Assembly: GCF_040654195.1 (NCBI RefSeq)
Contig: NZ_JBFAHM010000014.1
Coordinates: 124,001 to 188,000, forward strand
Length of the DNA: 64,000 nucleotides
DNA from: Hamadaea sp013361475
GTDB taxonomy: Bacteria > Actinomycetota > Actinomycetes > Mycobacteriales > Micromonosporaceae
Reading direction: 5' to 3'
In this document: positions 25,195 to 32,966 of the stretch, one piece after another
How positions within the stretch are numbered: the first letter of the stretch is position 1
Layout: each line of letters begins with the position of its first letter
Position numbers and translations under genes: made by a program
Notes under the pieces: generated by a model
Told to the model about the DNA's origin: nothing
Database searches by the model: none
Seen by the model: the letters and a program-made list of their open reading frames with translations, nothing else

Positions 25195-25392
25195 ATGAAC
25201 ACCGATAAGGTTCGTCGCCGCTTGATTATGGGCGCGTTTGCTCTCGTCCTCGGTGGAGTCCTGGCCGCGCCGAACATCGCCAGTGCAGATGACTTCGAGT
25301 GGGGCGCCGGGCCGACTGAGCCCGCTCCGGCGGCCACGCAGGTCGATTCCTTGCCGTCGGTGCAGCTCCTCGGCGACTTCGAGTGGGGCTGA
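25195..25392 (+). CDS. Small secreted peptide with duplicated DFEWG motif
   Basis: The product is 65 aa. It begins with basic MNTDKVRRR, a hydrophobic core LIMGAFALVLGGVLAA and a signal-peptidase I site ASA-DD, so the mature peptide is about 34 residues. That peptide starts DDFEWGAG and ends GDFEWG, the same pentapeptide at both ends, joined by a Pro/Ala-rich linker. It has no Cys. AGGAG lies 8 nt before the ATG. It is 46 bp upstream of the GGDEF-EAL gene on the same strand with no terminator between, so co-transcription is likely. No family is recognised; a signal, ligand or substrate of the downstream sensor is possible. Confidence 0.75.
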   Translation: MNTDKVRRRLIMGAFALVLGGVLAAPNIASADDFEWGAGPTEPAPAATQVDSLPSVQLLGDFEWG

Positions 25393-25438
25393 GCCGACAT
25401 CACGGACTGACGCTGCGAACGGCTGAGCGGAGACGAGT

Positions 25439-27958
25439 GTGGCTGGGGCGAGATCCGGACGGTCGTCTGAGCTTGCCTGGCTAGTCACGGGGCCGTTGGC
25501 GCTGGTAGCCGTTGTTCTTACTGCGGTTTTCGCGGCAAGCAATAGAGACGCGACCGGAAAATGGCTTCTCGGCCTACTTTTCCTGGTGTTGTTCCTGTGG
25601 GCCGACATGGTCCGGATGCATTTCGAGGTGCGTCGACAGTCGTTTCAGGCGTCTTTGGTGGAGATCCCTTTCATTCTGGGACTCTTCTTCCTCCCGCCCG
25701 TGACCTTGATCCTCGTCCGCGTTACTGCAACGTCCCTCAGCCAGATGAGGCGGAAGATGCCGCCCGTAAAGGCGGCATTCAACGTCGCCGCTGCGGGCGC
25801 GTGCACTGTCTTCGCCGAGTTGGTGCTGCATCTTTTCGGGGACTTGTCGGCCGACTCGCCACGTACCTGGATCGCGCTTTACGCAGCCGGCCTGACCAGT
25901 CACTTCGTCTCGATGTTCGCCGTGACCGGCGTGATCACCATCGTCCAAGGCCGAATTCCGCAGCGAGTCATGTCCAGTACGGCCATCTCTGGCCTGGTGC
26001 TTGCGCTCGTCAACATGACCGTGGCGATGGTGGTCCTGGTCCTCTGGGCGCAGAGTGTGTTCGCCCTTCTGCTCTTCGGCATCCTGGGCGCGGGCTTCGT
26101 GGTGGCGTACCGGTCCTATGCGGGATTCCTTCGGCAACACAATGCGTTGACCGCAATCTATGAACTGACAAGGGCCATCGCGGACACGCGCTACGACGGC
26201 ACCTTGATCGACGTGCTACTGGCACGGGTGCGCTCGCTGCTTTCGGCGGAATACGCCTCGCTGTGGGTCCCGGAGCAAGGCCGATACCCAGAGGTTCTCC
26301 TCAGTGCCAAGGTCGAATCTCTCGGCCTGCTAGATGTGGTTGTAACGCCTGACCAACTGCGCCACCGCGTGTTCGAGACCGGTGAGACGCTCGCCCTGGG
26401 GTCCGCTTTCGGCGAAAGCGACGAGCTGACGGAGCTGCAGTCGGCCGGTGGGAAAGACGCGATCATCGTTCCGTTGCGGACAGGATCGGCTGTCATCGGG
26501 ACGCTGGAGGTCGCCGGTCGCCTCGGCGATACGGTGACATTCGTCCCCGGAGATGTGAAGCTGCTCGAAGCGGTAGCGGCGCATGCCGCGGTCGCGGTCG
26601 AGAACTCGCGTCTCGTCGACCGGCTGCGCTACGACGCGTACCACGACGCGTTGACCGGGCTGCCGAACCGCCGCCGCGTGACGACGGCGCTGGAGGAGTC
26701 GGTGAAGGTCCGCGCGCCGGGTGAGGTGGTCGCGGTCCTGTTCTTCGACGTGGATTCCCTGCGGGACGTGAACGACTCGCTCGGGTACGCCGCGGGCGAC
26801 CGCCTGATCGGTGAGGTGGCGACTCGGCTGCGGAGTGCGGCGGCCCCCGGGGCGTTGGTGGGCCGGGTCGGCGGTGACGAGTTCGTCGTGACTTTGCGGA
26901 TCCCGAGTGCCGAGGCGGCGACCAGCCTGGCGACGAGCCTCCGTAAGCAGTTGCAGCAGCCGTTGAGCTTCGGGACGCTGACGCTGGACGTGGACACCGC
27001 GGTCGGCATCGTCGTGCATCCCGATCACGGGACCGATCCGGCCACCTTGTTGCAGCGGGCCGAGTTGGCTACGCATGCCGCGAAGTCGAGCGCGAACGGG
27101 GTGCAGCTGTTCAGCCTGGGCATGGAGTCCCGGTCGGTACGCCGGCTGGGGCTGGCCGGCGACCTGCGGCGGGCCTTGGACAACAACGAGCTGGAGGTCT
27201 ACTTCCAGCCCAAGGTGGACCTGCGGGATCGTCATCTGGTCGGCGTCGAGTGCCTGGCGCGCTGGGAGCATCCGACGCACGGGTCGGTGGCGCCGGAGGA
27301 CTTCGTGGCGGTCGCCGAGCACACCGGGCAACTGAGCCGGTTGACGGAGGCGGTGCTGCGGGAGGGTCTGCGGCGGGCGCGGGAGTGGATCGACGCCGGG
27401 CGGCCGCTCGGCGTGGCGGTCAACCTGTCGGCGCGTACGCTGCTCGACACCGAGTTCCCGAACCGGGTCGACGAAATCCTCCGGGAGTACGCGGTGTCGC
27501 CGGATCGACTCACGCTGGAGATCACCGAAGACGGTTTCGTCGGCGAGGAGGACCGGCCGTTGCCGACTCTGCGCCGGCTCTACGAGTTGGGCGTACGCCT
27601 CTCGGTGGACGACTTCGGGACCGGCTATTCCTCGCTGTCCTATCTGCGGCGGCTGCCGGTGCACGAGGTGAAGATCGACCGCTCGTTCGTGCAGGGCATG
27701 GCGACCGACGCCGGCGATCTTGCCATCGTCCGGGCCGTCGTGGACATCTCCCGGCACTTCGGGCTCGCCGTCGTGGCGGAGGGCGTCGAGAGTGAACTCA
27801 CGCTGGATCTGCTGGCCGAGATCGGCTGCGACATCGGCCAGGGCTTCCTCTTCAGCCGCCCGTTGCCCTACGAGCGCCTGGAGGCCTGGCTGGGGGCGCG
27901 GACGGACGGCGAACCGACGCCTGGCGGAGAGGTCCGGCGCCTGCGTGCGGTGGGCTGA
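25439..27958 (+). CDS. Membrane-anchored GAF-GGDEF-EAL c-di-GMP enzyme
   Basis: The product is 839 aa. Six or seven helices lie between residues 12 and 225, a GAF-like domain spans about 240-395, GGDEF spans 400-560 and EAL spans 570-820. The cyclase motif GGDEF (478-482) is intact with metal Asp437. There is no RxxD inhibition site five residues upstream (GALVGRV instead). EAL residues are present: ECL (604-606), Asn662, Glu694, DDFG (724-727), Lys745, Glu781 and Gln801. Both synthesis and breakdown of c-di-GMP are thus possible. GTG 25439 with GGAGACGA upstream. It follows the secreted-peptide gene by 46 bp. Confidence 0.92.
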   Translation: MAGARSGRSSELAWLVTGPLALVAVVLTAVFAASNRDATGKWLLGLLFLVLFLWADMVRMHFEVRRQSFQASLVEIPFILGLFFLPPVTLILVRVTATSLSQMRRKMPPVKAAFNVAAAGACTVFAELVLHLFGDLSADSPRTWIALYAAGLTSHFVSMFAVTGVITIVQGRIPQRVMSSTAISGLVLALVNMTVAMVVLVLWAQSVFALLLFGILGAGFVVAYRSYAGFLRQHNALTAIYELTRAIADTRYDGTLIDVLLARVRSLLSAEYASLWVPEQGRYPEVLLSAKVESLGLLDVVVTPDQLRHRVFETGETLALGSAFGESDELTELQSAGGKDAIIVPLRTGSAVIGTLEVAGRLGDTVTFVPGDVKLLEAVAAHAAVAVENSRLVDRLRYDAYHDALTGLPNRRRVTTALEESVKVRAPGEVVAVLFFDVDSLRDVNDSLGYAAGDRLIGEVATRLRSAAAPGALVGRVGGDEFVVTLRIPSAEAATSLATSLRKQLQQPLSFGTLTLDVDTAVGIVVHPDHGTDPATLLQRAELATHAAKSSANGVQLFSLGMESRSVRRLGLAGDLRRALDNNELEVYFQPKVDLRDRHLVGVECLARWEHPTHGSVAPEDFVAVAEHTGQLSRLTEAVLREGLRRAREWIDAGRPLGVAVNLSARTLLDTEFPNRVDEILREYAVSPDRLTLEITEDGFVGEEDRPLPTLRRLYELGVRLSVDDFGTGYSSLSYLRRLPVHEVKIDRSFVQGMATDAGDLAIVRAVVDISRHFGLAVVAEGVESELTLDLLAEIGCDIGQGFLFSRPLPYERLEAWLGARTDGEPTPGGEVRRLRAVG

Positions 27959-28001
27959 CGGCCGCCACGAAACGCGGGGAGAGCCGAAGGGCCAACCCGA
28001 T

Positions 28002-28030
28002 TTCGCGGAAGCGGGGGTGCCGTGTACTCT
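28002..28030 (+). promoter_or_regulatory. Promoter of the tRNA-Thr/tRNA-Met unit
   Basis: -35 TTCGCG at 28002-28007, 17-nt spacer, -10 TACTCT at 28025-28030, 35 bp before tRNA-Thr. Confidence 0.65.
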
Positions 28031-28064
28031 TACCAAGGCGCGCGGCGCGGTAAGCGTGGCGCAC

Positions 28065-28137
28065 GCCCCCTTAGCTCAGTCGGCAGAGCGTCTCCATGGT
28101 AAGGAGAAGGTCTACGGTTCGATTCCGTAAGGGGGCT
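28065..28137 (+). tRNA. tRNA-Thr (anticodon GGT)
   Basis: A 73-nt cloverleaf. GCCCCCT pairs with AGGGGGC, discriminator T. Anticodon loop ATGGTAA. No encoded CCA. Confidence 0.96.
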
Positions 28138-28168
28138 CGACCCGGGTGTCCCAGGACAGCCCGCGCCC

Positions 28169-28241
28169 AGCGGTGTAGCTCAGTTGGTAGAGCAAGCGGC
28201 TCATAATCGCTGTGTCGCCGGTTCAAGTCCGGCCACCGCTA
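28169..28241 (+). tRNA. tRNA-Met, elongator (anticodon CAT)
   Basis: A 73-nt cloverleaf. AGCGGTG pairs with CACCGCT, discriminator A. Anticodon loop CTCATAA. The first acceptor pair is A-T, and the anticodon stem lacks the three G-C pairs of an initiator tRNA, so it is the elongator form. Confidence 0.94.
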
Positions 28242-28244
28242 CTT

Positions 28245-28274
28245 GAGCGTCGTCACATAGTGACTCGCTCTTTT
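28245..28274 (+). terminator. Terminator of the tRNA-Thr/tRNA-Met unit
   Basis: GAGCG...GTCAC-ATA-GTGAC...CGCTC followed by TTTT. One of the few T-tailed terminators in the window. Confidence 0.85.
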
Positions 28275-28302
28275 GCGTTTCAGCGGGGTTCTCTCCTACG
28301 CT
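28273..28302 (+). promoter_or_regulatory. rpmG promoter
   Basis: -35 TTGCGT at 28273-28278, 18-nt spacer, -10 TACGCT at 28297-28302. The -35 overlaps the end of the preceding terminator. Confidence 0.65.
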
Positions 28303-28342
28303 GAGACCTCGTAATGCACAGCTCATTCAGGAAGGCACTGCT

Positions 28343-28510
28343 GTGGCTAAGGCGACTGACGTACGTCCAAAGATCACCATGGCGTGCGTGGACTGCAAAG
28401 AGCGTAACTACATCACGAAGAAGAACCGCCGCAACGACCCGGACCGCATCGAGCTGAAGAAGTTCTGCCCCCGTTGCGGCAAGCACACCGCGCACCGCGA
28501 GACCCGCTGA
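28343..28510 (+). CDS. rpmG: 50S ribosomal protein L33 (bL33)
   Basis: The product is 55 aa. It is the zinc-ribbon (C+) form: CVDC at about 15-18 and CPRC at about 43-46. It starts at GTG 28343 with GGAAGG upstream and ends in HTAHRETR. It is followed by a strong hairpin, so it is monocistronic. The MaoC-like dehydratase genes that often sit between rpmG and tRNA-Trp in actinobacteria are absent. Confidence 0.95.
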   Translation: MAKATDVRPKITMACVDCKERNYITKKNRRNDPDRIELKKFCPRCGKHTAHRETR

Positions 28511-28536
28511 TCCAGCGGCTTCGCCTGCAGCTTTCG

Positions 28537-28571
28537 GAAAGACCGGCACCCTTCTGGGTCGCCGGTCTTTC
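28537..28571 (+). terminator. rpmG terminator
   Basis: GAAAGACCGGC and GCCGGTCTTTC arms with an inner ACCC/GGGT stem around TTCT, 26 bp after the stop. Confidence 0.88.
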
Positions 28572-28612
28572 TGCTGTGTGAACGCGAAATCACGTCCGGC
28601 GGCGTACCTGAG

Positions 28613-28641
28613 TTGGCAACGGGGACGCCTACCCGTACACT
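28613..28641 (+). promoter_or_regulatory. Promoter of tRNA-Trp/secE/nusG
   Basis: -35 TTGGCA at 28613-28618, 17-nt spacer, -10 TACACT at 28636-28641. Confidence 0.8.
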
Positions 28642-28708
28642 GGTCCGCCGTGGGGTGAGTGACCCCGGCCAGTGGTGCACGCCGCCGGTCAGGGTGTGCT
28701 TTCCGCAC

Positions 28709-28781
28709 AGGGGTGTGGCGCAATTGGTAGCGCAGCGGTCTCCAAAACCGCAGGTTGCAGGTTCGAGTCCTGTCGCCCCTG
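28709..28781 (+). tRNA. tRNA-Trp (anticodon CCA)
   Basis: A 73-nt cloverleaf. AGGGGTG pairs with CGCCCCT, discriminator G. Anticodon loop CTCCAAA. It is upstream of secE, as in most actinobacteria. Confidence 0.96.
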
Positions 28782-28911
28782 CGGCTTGATGCCTTCCGGA
28801 GCGGGGCCTGGCCTCCAGCCAACGCAGGCGCGATTCGGCGGGCGTTCGGCTAGCGTGTGACTGAGTGCGGAAACAAGCACTCCCACCCCCGCGACACGGA
28901 AGTAGGGCGAA

Positions 28912-29298
28912 GTGGCCGAGAGCAATCGACGTGGCGAGGGCGCCGCGGCCGAGCACGTCGAGGACGTGTTCGACGACGCTGTCGACGACGACGCCGAGCT
29001 GACCGAGGAGAGCCCGACCGGCACGAAGTCGGCCAAGGCGGCGTCGAAGAAGGACGCCAAGGATGCCAAGGCGGCCAAGCGCTCGGAGGGCCGGGGCCTG
29101 TTCGGCCTGCGCCGGATCTGGCTGTTCTTCCGTGAGGTCATCGGCGAGCTGCGCAAGGTCATCTGGCCGACGCGCAAGGATCTGCTGACCTACACCGCTG
29201 TCGTGGTGGTATTCGTTGCGATCATGATGACGCTCGTCGGCCTCCTCGATCTCGGTTATGCCAAGGGTGTGCTGTACATCTTCGGCAACCCTAAGTGA
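28912..29298 (+). CDS. secE: Preprotein translocase subunit SecE
   Basis: The product is 128 aa. An acidic then Lys-rich N-terminal extension (1-60) is typical of actinobacteria. The conserved amphipathic region REVIGELRKVIWPTRKDLL (about 75-93) and a single C-terminal helix (about 95-115) follow. It stabilises SecY in the translocon. GTG start with GTAGGGCGA upstream. Co-transcribed with nusG, 24 bp downstream. Confidence 0.95.
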   Translation: MAESNRRGEGAAAEHVEDVFDDAVDDDAELTEESPTGTKSAKAASKKDAKDAKAAKRSEGRGLFGLRRIWLFFREVIGELRKVIWPTRKDLLTYTAVVVVFVAIMMTLVGLLDLGYAKGVLYIFGNPK

Positions 29299-29322
29299 CA
29301 GATGTGACGGAAGTGAGCGAGC

Positions 29323-30009
29323 GTGGCTGAGTACGACGAGACCGCCGTGACCGAGGAGGTCGCAGACCAGGCCGAAGAGACGGCCGTGGTCGAGCCGGCG
29401 GACGACGACGCTCCCTTCGACCCGGTCGCCGAGCTGCGGCAGAAGCTTCGCTTCGCCCCTGGCGACTGGTACGTGGTGCACTCGTACGCCGGTTACGAGA
29501 ACAAGGTCAAGACGAACCTCGAGACCCGGATCACCAGCCTCGACATGGAGGACTTCATCTTCCAGGTGGAGGTCCCGACCCGCGAAGAGGCCGAGATCAA
29601 GAACGGCAAGCGGCAGGTCGTCACCAACAAGGTGTTCCCGGGCTACATCCTCGTCCGGATGGACCTGACGCCGGAGTCCTACTCCTGCGTCCGCAACACG
29701 CCTGGCGTGACGGGCTTCGTCGGCGCGACCGACCGGGCCGACCGTCCCGCGCCGCTGAGCCTCGACGAGGTCCTCAAGTGGCTCGCCCCGGCGGCCGTGG
29801 CCGAGCCTGGCAAGAAGGCCAAGGTCGAGGTCAAGGTGCTGGACTTCGAGGTCGGCGACTCGGTCACGGTGACCGACGGCGCCTTCGCCTCGCTGCAGGC
29901 CACCATCAACGAGATCAACGCCGACCAGCAGAAGCTCAAGGTCCTGGTCTCGATCTTCGGCCGCGAGACGCCGGTTGAGCTGAACTTCAACCAGGTCTCC
30001 AAGATCTAG
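29323..30009 (+). CDS. nusG: Transcription termination/antitermination protein NusG
   Basis: The product is 228 aa. An acidic N-terminal extension (1-45) precedes the NGN domain (about 48-150: GDWYVVHSYAGYENKVKTNL, VFPGYILVRMDL) and a KOW domain (about 170-225: FEVGDSVTVTDGAFASLQATI). It binds the RNA polymerase clamp. GTG start. Operon with secE; a hairpin follows before rplK. Confidence 0.96.
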   Translation: MAEYDETAVTEEVADQAEETAVVEPADDDAPFDPVAELRQKLRFAPGDWYVVHSYAGYENKVKTNLETRITSLDMEDFIFQVEVPTREEAEIKNGKRQVVTNKVFPGYILVRMDLTPESYSCVRNTPGVTGFVGATDRADRPAPLSLDEVLKWLAPAAVAEPGKKAKVEVKVLDFEVGDSVTVTDGAFASLQATINEINADQQKLKVLVSIFGRETPVELNFNQVSKI

Positions 30010-30018
30010 CCGATCAAG

Positions 30019-30054
30019 TCGCGTCAGCCGGCTCACGCGAGTCGGCTGACGCGA
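30019..30054 (+). terminator. Hairpin between nusG and rplK
   Basis: Perfect 12-bp arms at 30019-30030 and 30043-30054 with a 12-nt loop, 10 bp after the nusG stop. The rest of the 234-bp gap (30055-30243) is the rplK leader; TATCAT at 30122-30127 is a weak -10 candidate. Confidence 0.75.
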
Positions 30055-30243
30055 GTGCCGCCGCCCGAATGGATGCTCATCTCAGTTTCGGGGCGGGTTC
30101 GGAGATCGAATTCATCGGCGTTATCATGGAACGTCCGGCCTGTGAACAGGTGCGCTGACCGTGCGCGCCGAACAGGCCGGTCCGGTGAAAACCACCCCGG
30201 GCGGGATGCGGCCGCACCCTGCCCATACAGCCCAGGAAGAGAC

Positions 30244-30678
30244 ATGCCTCCGAAGAAGAAGAAGATCGTCAAGACGTTCACGCTTCAGCTGAAGGCTGCG
30301 TCGGCGACTCCGGCTCCGCCGGTCGGTCCCGCGCTCGGTCAGCACGGTGTGAACATCATGGAGTTCGTCAAGGCGTACAACGCCGCGACCGACTCGATGC
30401 GCGGTGACGTCGTTCCGGCGCAGATCACCGTTTACGAGGACCGTTCCTTCACCTTCGTGCTGAAGACCCCGCCCGCCGCCCAGCTGCTGATCAAGGCGGC
30501 CGGCGTGCCCAAGGGCTCGGGCGTTCCGCACAAGGACAAGGTCGGGAAGGTCACCAGCGCCCAGGTGCGGGAGATCGCCGAGAAGAAGATGGCCGACCTC
30601 AACGCCAACGACGTCGAGCAGGCCATGAAGATCATCGCCGGCACCGCCCGGTCGATGGGCATCACCGTCAGCGAGTGA
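30244..30678 (+). CDS. rplK: 50S ribosomal protein L11 (uL11)
   Basis: The product is 144 aa. The N-terminal domain has the Pro-rich APPVGPALGQHGVNIMEF loop, which contacts the GTPase centre and thiopeptide antibiotics. The C-terminal RNA-binding domain holds KAAGVPKGSGVPHKDKVG. ATG 30244 has GGAAGAGAC upstream. In an operon with rplA. Confidence 0.97.
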   Translation: MPPKKKKIVKTFTLQLKAASATPAPPVGPALGQHGVNIMEFVKAYNAATDSMRGDVVPAQITVYEDRSFTFVLKTPPAAQLLIKAAGVPKGSGVPHKDKVGKVTSAQVREIAEKKMADLNANDVEQAMKIIAGTARSMGITVSE

Positions 30679-30758
30679 CCTCAAGGCGCCCGCTCGCCGG
30701 GTGCCGTGGGAGAGCCGCCCCACGCGGCTCGTTGCAGACCACAGGAGATTAAGCAGAG

Positions 30759-31472
30759 ATGCAGCACAGCAAGGCTTACAAGCAGGCGGCCGAGAAGATC
30801 GACCGCACCAAGCTCTACGCCCCCGCCGACGCCATCAAGCTGGCGAAGGAGACGAGCCCCACCAAGTTCGACGCCACGGTCGAGGTCGCGATGCGCCTCG
30901 GTGTCGACCCGCGTAAGGCGGACCAGATGGTCCGGGGCACCGTCAACCTGCCGCACGGCACCGGCAAGACCGCTCGCGTGATCGTGTTCGCCGCCGGTGA
31001 GAAGGCTGCCGAGGCGGAAGCCGCCGGGGCCGACGTCGTCGGCACCGACGAGCTGGTCGCCCGGATTCAGGAGGGGTGGCTGGAGTTCGACGCGGCGATC
31101 GCCACGCCGGACCAGATGGCCAAGATCGGCCGGATCGCGCGGATCCTGGGCCCGCGCGGCCTCATGCCGAACCCGAAGACCGGCACCGTCACGATGGACG
31201 TCACCAAGGCCGTCAACGAGATCAAGGGTGGCAAGATCACCTTCCGGGTGGACAAGCACTCCAACCTCCACCTGATCATCGGCAAGGCGTCGTTCTCGGC
31301 CGAGCAGCTGATCGACAACTACGCCGCGGTCGTCGACGAGGTCCAGCGGGCCAAGCCGTCCGCGGCCAAGGGCAAGTACGTCAAGAAGATCACCGTCACC
31401 ACGACCATGGGCCCCGGCGTCCCGGTCGACCCGAACGTGACGCGGAACTTCCACGAGGGCGCGGAGGCCTGA
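30759..31472 (+). CDS. rplA: 50S ribosomal protein L1 (uL1)
   Basis: The product is 237 aa. Family motifs are VEVAMRLGVDPRKADQMVRG near the start and RIARILGPRGLMPNPKTGT in domain II. It forms the L1 stalk at the E site and classically represses its own operon by binding mRNA. AGGAG lies 11 nt before the ATG. It is terminated by the hairpin at 31495. Confidence 0.97.
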   Translation: MQHSKAYKQAAEKIDRTKLYAPADAIKLAKETSPTKFDATVEVAMRLGVDPRKADQMVRGTVNLPHGTGKTARVIVFAAGEKAAEAEAAGADVVGTDELVARIQEGWLEFDAAIATPDQMAKIGRIARILGPRGLMPNPKTGTVTMDVTKAVNEIKGGKITFRVDKHSNLHLIIGKASFSAEQLIDNYAAVVDEVQRAKPSAAKGKYVKKITVTTTMGPGVPVDPNVTRNFHEGAEA

Positions 31473-31494
31473 CCGCCACCCGCCGTCCGACGTA

Positions 31495-31540
31495 GACAGA
31501 GGCTTGAGCTCCCCCGTGGCGCTCAAGCCTCTGTCGCTTT
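31495..31540 (+). terminator. rplKA terminator
   Basis: Perfect 15-bp arms at 31495-31509 and 31521-31535, followed by GCTTTTTCT. It is a strong intrinsic terminator, so rplJL must be read from its own promoter. Confidence 0.92.
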
Positions 31541-31670
31541 TTCTACAGGGAACCCCTGACACTTTCGAGGATCGCCACGTCGTCCGCGCCCAGCAGCCGG
31601 GCCGACCCCGAGGTCGGCCGCGAGCTGCCGGATAGAGGGCGCCGGTGTCTCACGTCATAGGCGGGCCGAT

Positions 31671-31700
31671 TTGGCATCGGCGGGGCGCTCCGCGTACTCT
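31671..31700 (+). promoter_or_regulatory. rplJ-rplL promoter
   Basis: -35 TTGGCA at 31671-31676, 18-nt spacer, -10 TACTCT at 31695-31700. Between the rplA terminator and this promoter (31541-31670) nothing is recognised. Confidence 0.8.
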
Positions 31701-31704
31701 TGCT

Positions 31705-31855
31705 GGAGTTTCACCCAAAGACCGCTGGTCATCGCGCCCGCAAGGGCGTGGTCGAAGGCCCCGCGACAGGCGGGCGGCCCGCGCAGGATGACGGATTTGC
31801 TCCCGGCGCGAAAGCGCCGAAGAAGCCCCGTGCGCCTGCGCCGGGGCGTTTTGCT
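31705..31855 (+). ncRNA. Ribosomal protein L10 leader with attenuator
   Basis: The 5' region has the features of the L10 leader (Rfam L10_leader): CAAAGACCGCTGGTC early, paired later with a CCGCGCAGGATGACGG stretch, flanking GC-rich helices. A GNRA hairpin GGCGC-GAAA-GCGCC lies at 31805-31818. An attenuator, GCCCCG (31825-31830) with CGGGGC (31842-31847) and GTTTT, follows. L10 or the L10-L12 complex would bind here and lower expression of rplJL. Confidence 0.8.
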
Positions 31856-31925
31856 TTTCACGGTTCCTCCCAGCCCGGGTTACCGGGCGCGACCTGACCA
31901 GCTCGAAGCAGGAGAGAGGAGGGAC

Positions 31926-32465
31926 ATGGCGGACAAGCCGATTCGGGCCGACAAGGCGGGCGCGGTCGCGGAGCTCACCGAGAACTTCCGCAACTCGCCG
32001 GCCACCGTGCTCACCGAGTACCGCGGACTGACCGTGGCGCAGCTGACCGAGCTGCGGCGCTCGCTGGGCCGGACGACCAGCTACACGGTCGCGAAGAACA
32101 CGCTCGCGAAGCGGGCCGCGACCGAGGCTGGCATCGATGGCCTCGATGCGCTGTTCACCGGTCCTACCGCGCTCGCCTTCGTCTCCGGCGACCCCGTCGA
32201 GGCTGCGAAGAGCCTTCGTGATTTCGCGAAGGCCAACCCGCTGCTCGTCATCAAGGGTGGCGTTTTCGAGGGCAAGGCGATCACGGCGGCCGAGGTCACC
32301 AAGATCGCCGACCTGGAGTCCCGCGAGGTGCTGCTAGCCAAGCTGGCCGGCGCCATGAAGGCGAACCTGAGCAAGGCCGCGGCCGTGCTGCAGGCCCCGC
32401 TCTCGAAGACCGCTCGCACGGTCGCCGCACTGCAGGACAAGCGCGCGCAGGAAGGTGCCGAGTAA
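31926..32465 (+). CDS. rplJ: 50S ribosomal protein L10 (uL10)
   Basis: The product is 179 aa. The RNA-binding N-terminal domain contains TVLTEYRGLTVAQLTELRR and the KNTLAKRAA helix. The C-terminal helix (about 140-175) binds L12 dimers. ATG 31926 has GGAGAGAGGAGGG upstream. Its expression is probably set by the L10 leader. Confidence 0.96.
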   Translation: MADKPIRADKAGAVAELTENFRNSPATVLTEYRGLTVAQLTELRRSLGRTTSYTVAKNTLAKRAATEAGIDGLDALFTGPTALAFVSGDPVEAAKSLRDFAKANPLLVIKGGVFEGKAITAAEVTKIADLESREVLLAKLAGAMKANLSKAAAVLQAPLSKTARTVAALQDKRAQEGAE

Positions 32466-32528
32466 GCCCTCCGGGCGTTCGGCACCGTGGACCCACGATT
32501 TTCGTAGTTTGAGAAAGGACGCCAAACA

Positions 32529-32918
32529 ATGGCGAAGCTGAGCACCGAGGAGCTCCTTGACGCGTTCAAGGAGATGACCCTGATCGAGCTCTCCGAGTTC
32601 GTGAAGCAGTTCGAGGAGACCTTCGACGTCACCGCGGCCGCGCCGGTCGCCGTCGGCGTTGCCGCGCCCGCCGCCGGCGGCGCGGCGGCCGAGGCCCCCG
32701 AGGAGAAGGACGAGTTCGACGTCGTCCTCGAGAACGACGGTGGCAAGAAGATCCAGGTCATCAAGGTCGTGCGTGAGCTGACCGGCCTGGGCCTGAAGGA
32801 GGCCAAGGACCTCGTCGAGGCCGCCCCCAAGGCGATCCTCGAGAAGGTCAACAAGGAGACCGCCGACAAGGCCAAGGCGAAGCTCGACGCCGAGGGCGCG
32901 GGCGTCACGCTCAAGTAA
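32529..32918 (+). CDS. rplL: 50S ribosomal protein L7/L12 (bL12)
   Basis: The product is 129 aa. Residues 1-35 form the dimerisation domain (LSTEELLDAFKEMTLIELSE). An Ala/Pro/Gly hinge at about 38-55 precedes the factor-binding C-terminal domain with IKVVRELTGLGLKEAKDLVE and ILEKVNKE. GAAAGGAC upstream of the ATG. Confidence 0.97.
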   Translation: MAKLSTEELLDAFKEMTLIELSEFVKQFEETFDVTAAAPVAVGVAAPAAGGAAAEAPEEKDEFDVVLENDGGKKIQVIKVVRELTGLGLKEAKDLVEAAPKAILEKVNKETADKAKAKLDAEGAGVTLK

Positions 32919-32927
32919 CACCTGTCG

Positions 32928-32959
32928 AAAGGGGGCCGTGGACAGCCACGGCCCCCTTT
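32928..32959. terminator. Bidirectional terminator after rplL
   Basis: Perfect 14-bp arms (32928-32941 and 32946-32959) with an ACAG loop and A/T ends. It serves rplL and the convergent gene ending at 32967. Confidence 0.9.
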
Positions 32960-32966
32960 CGCGTAC

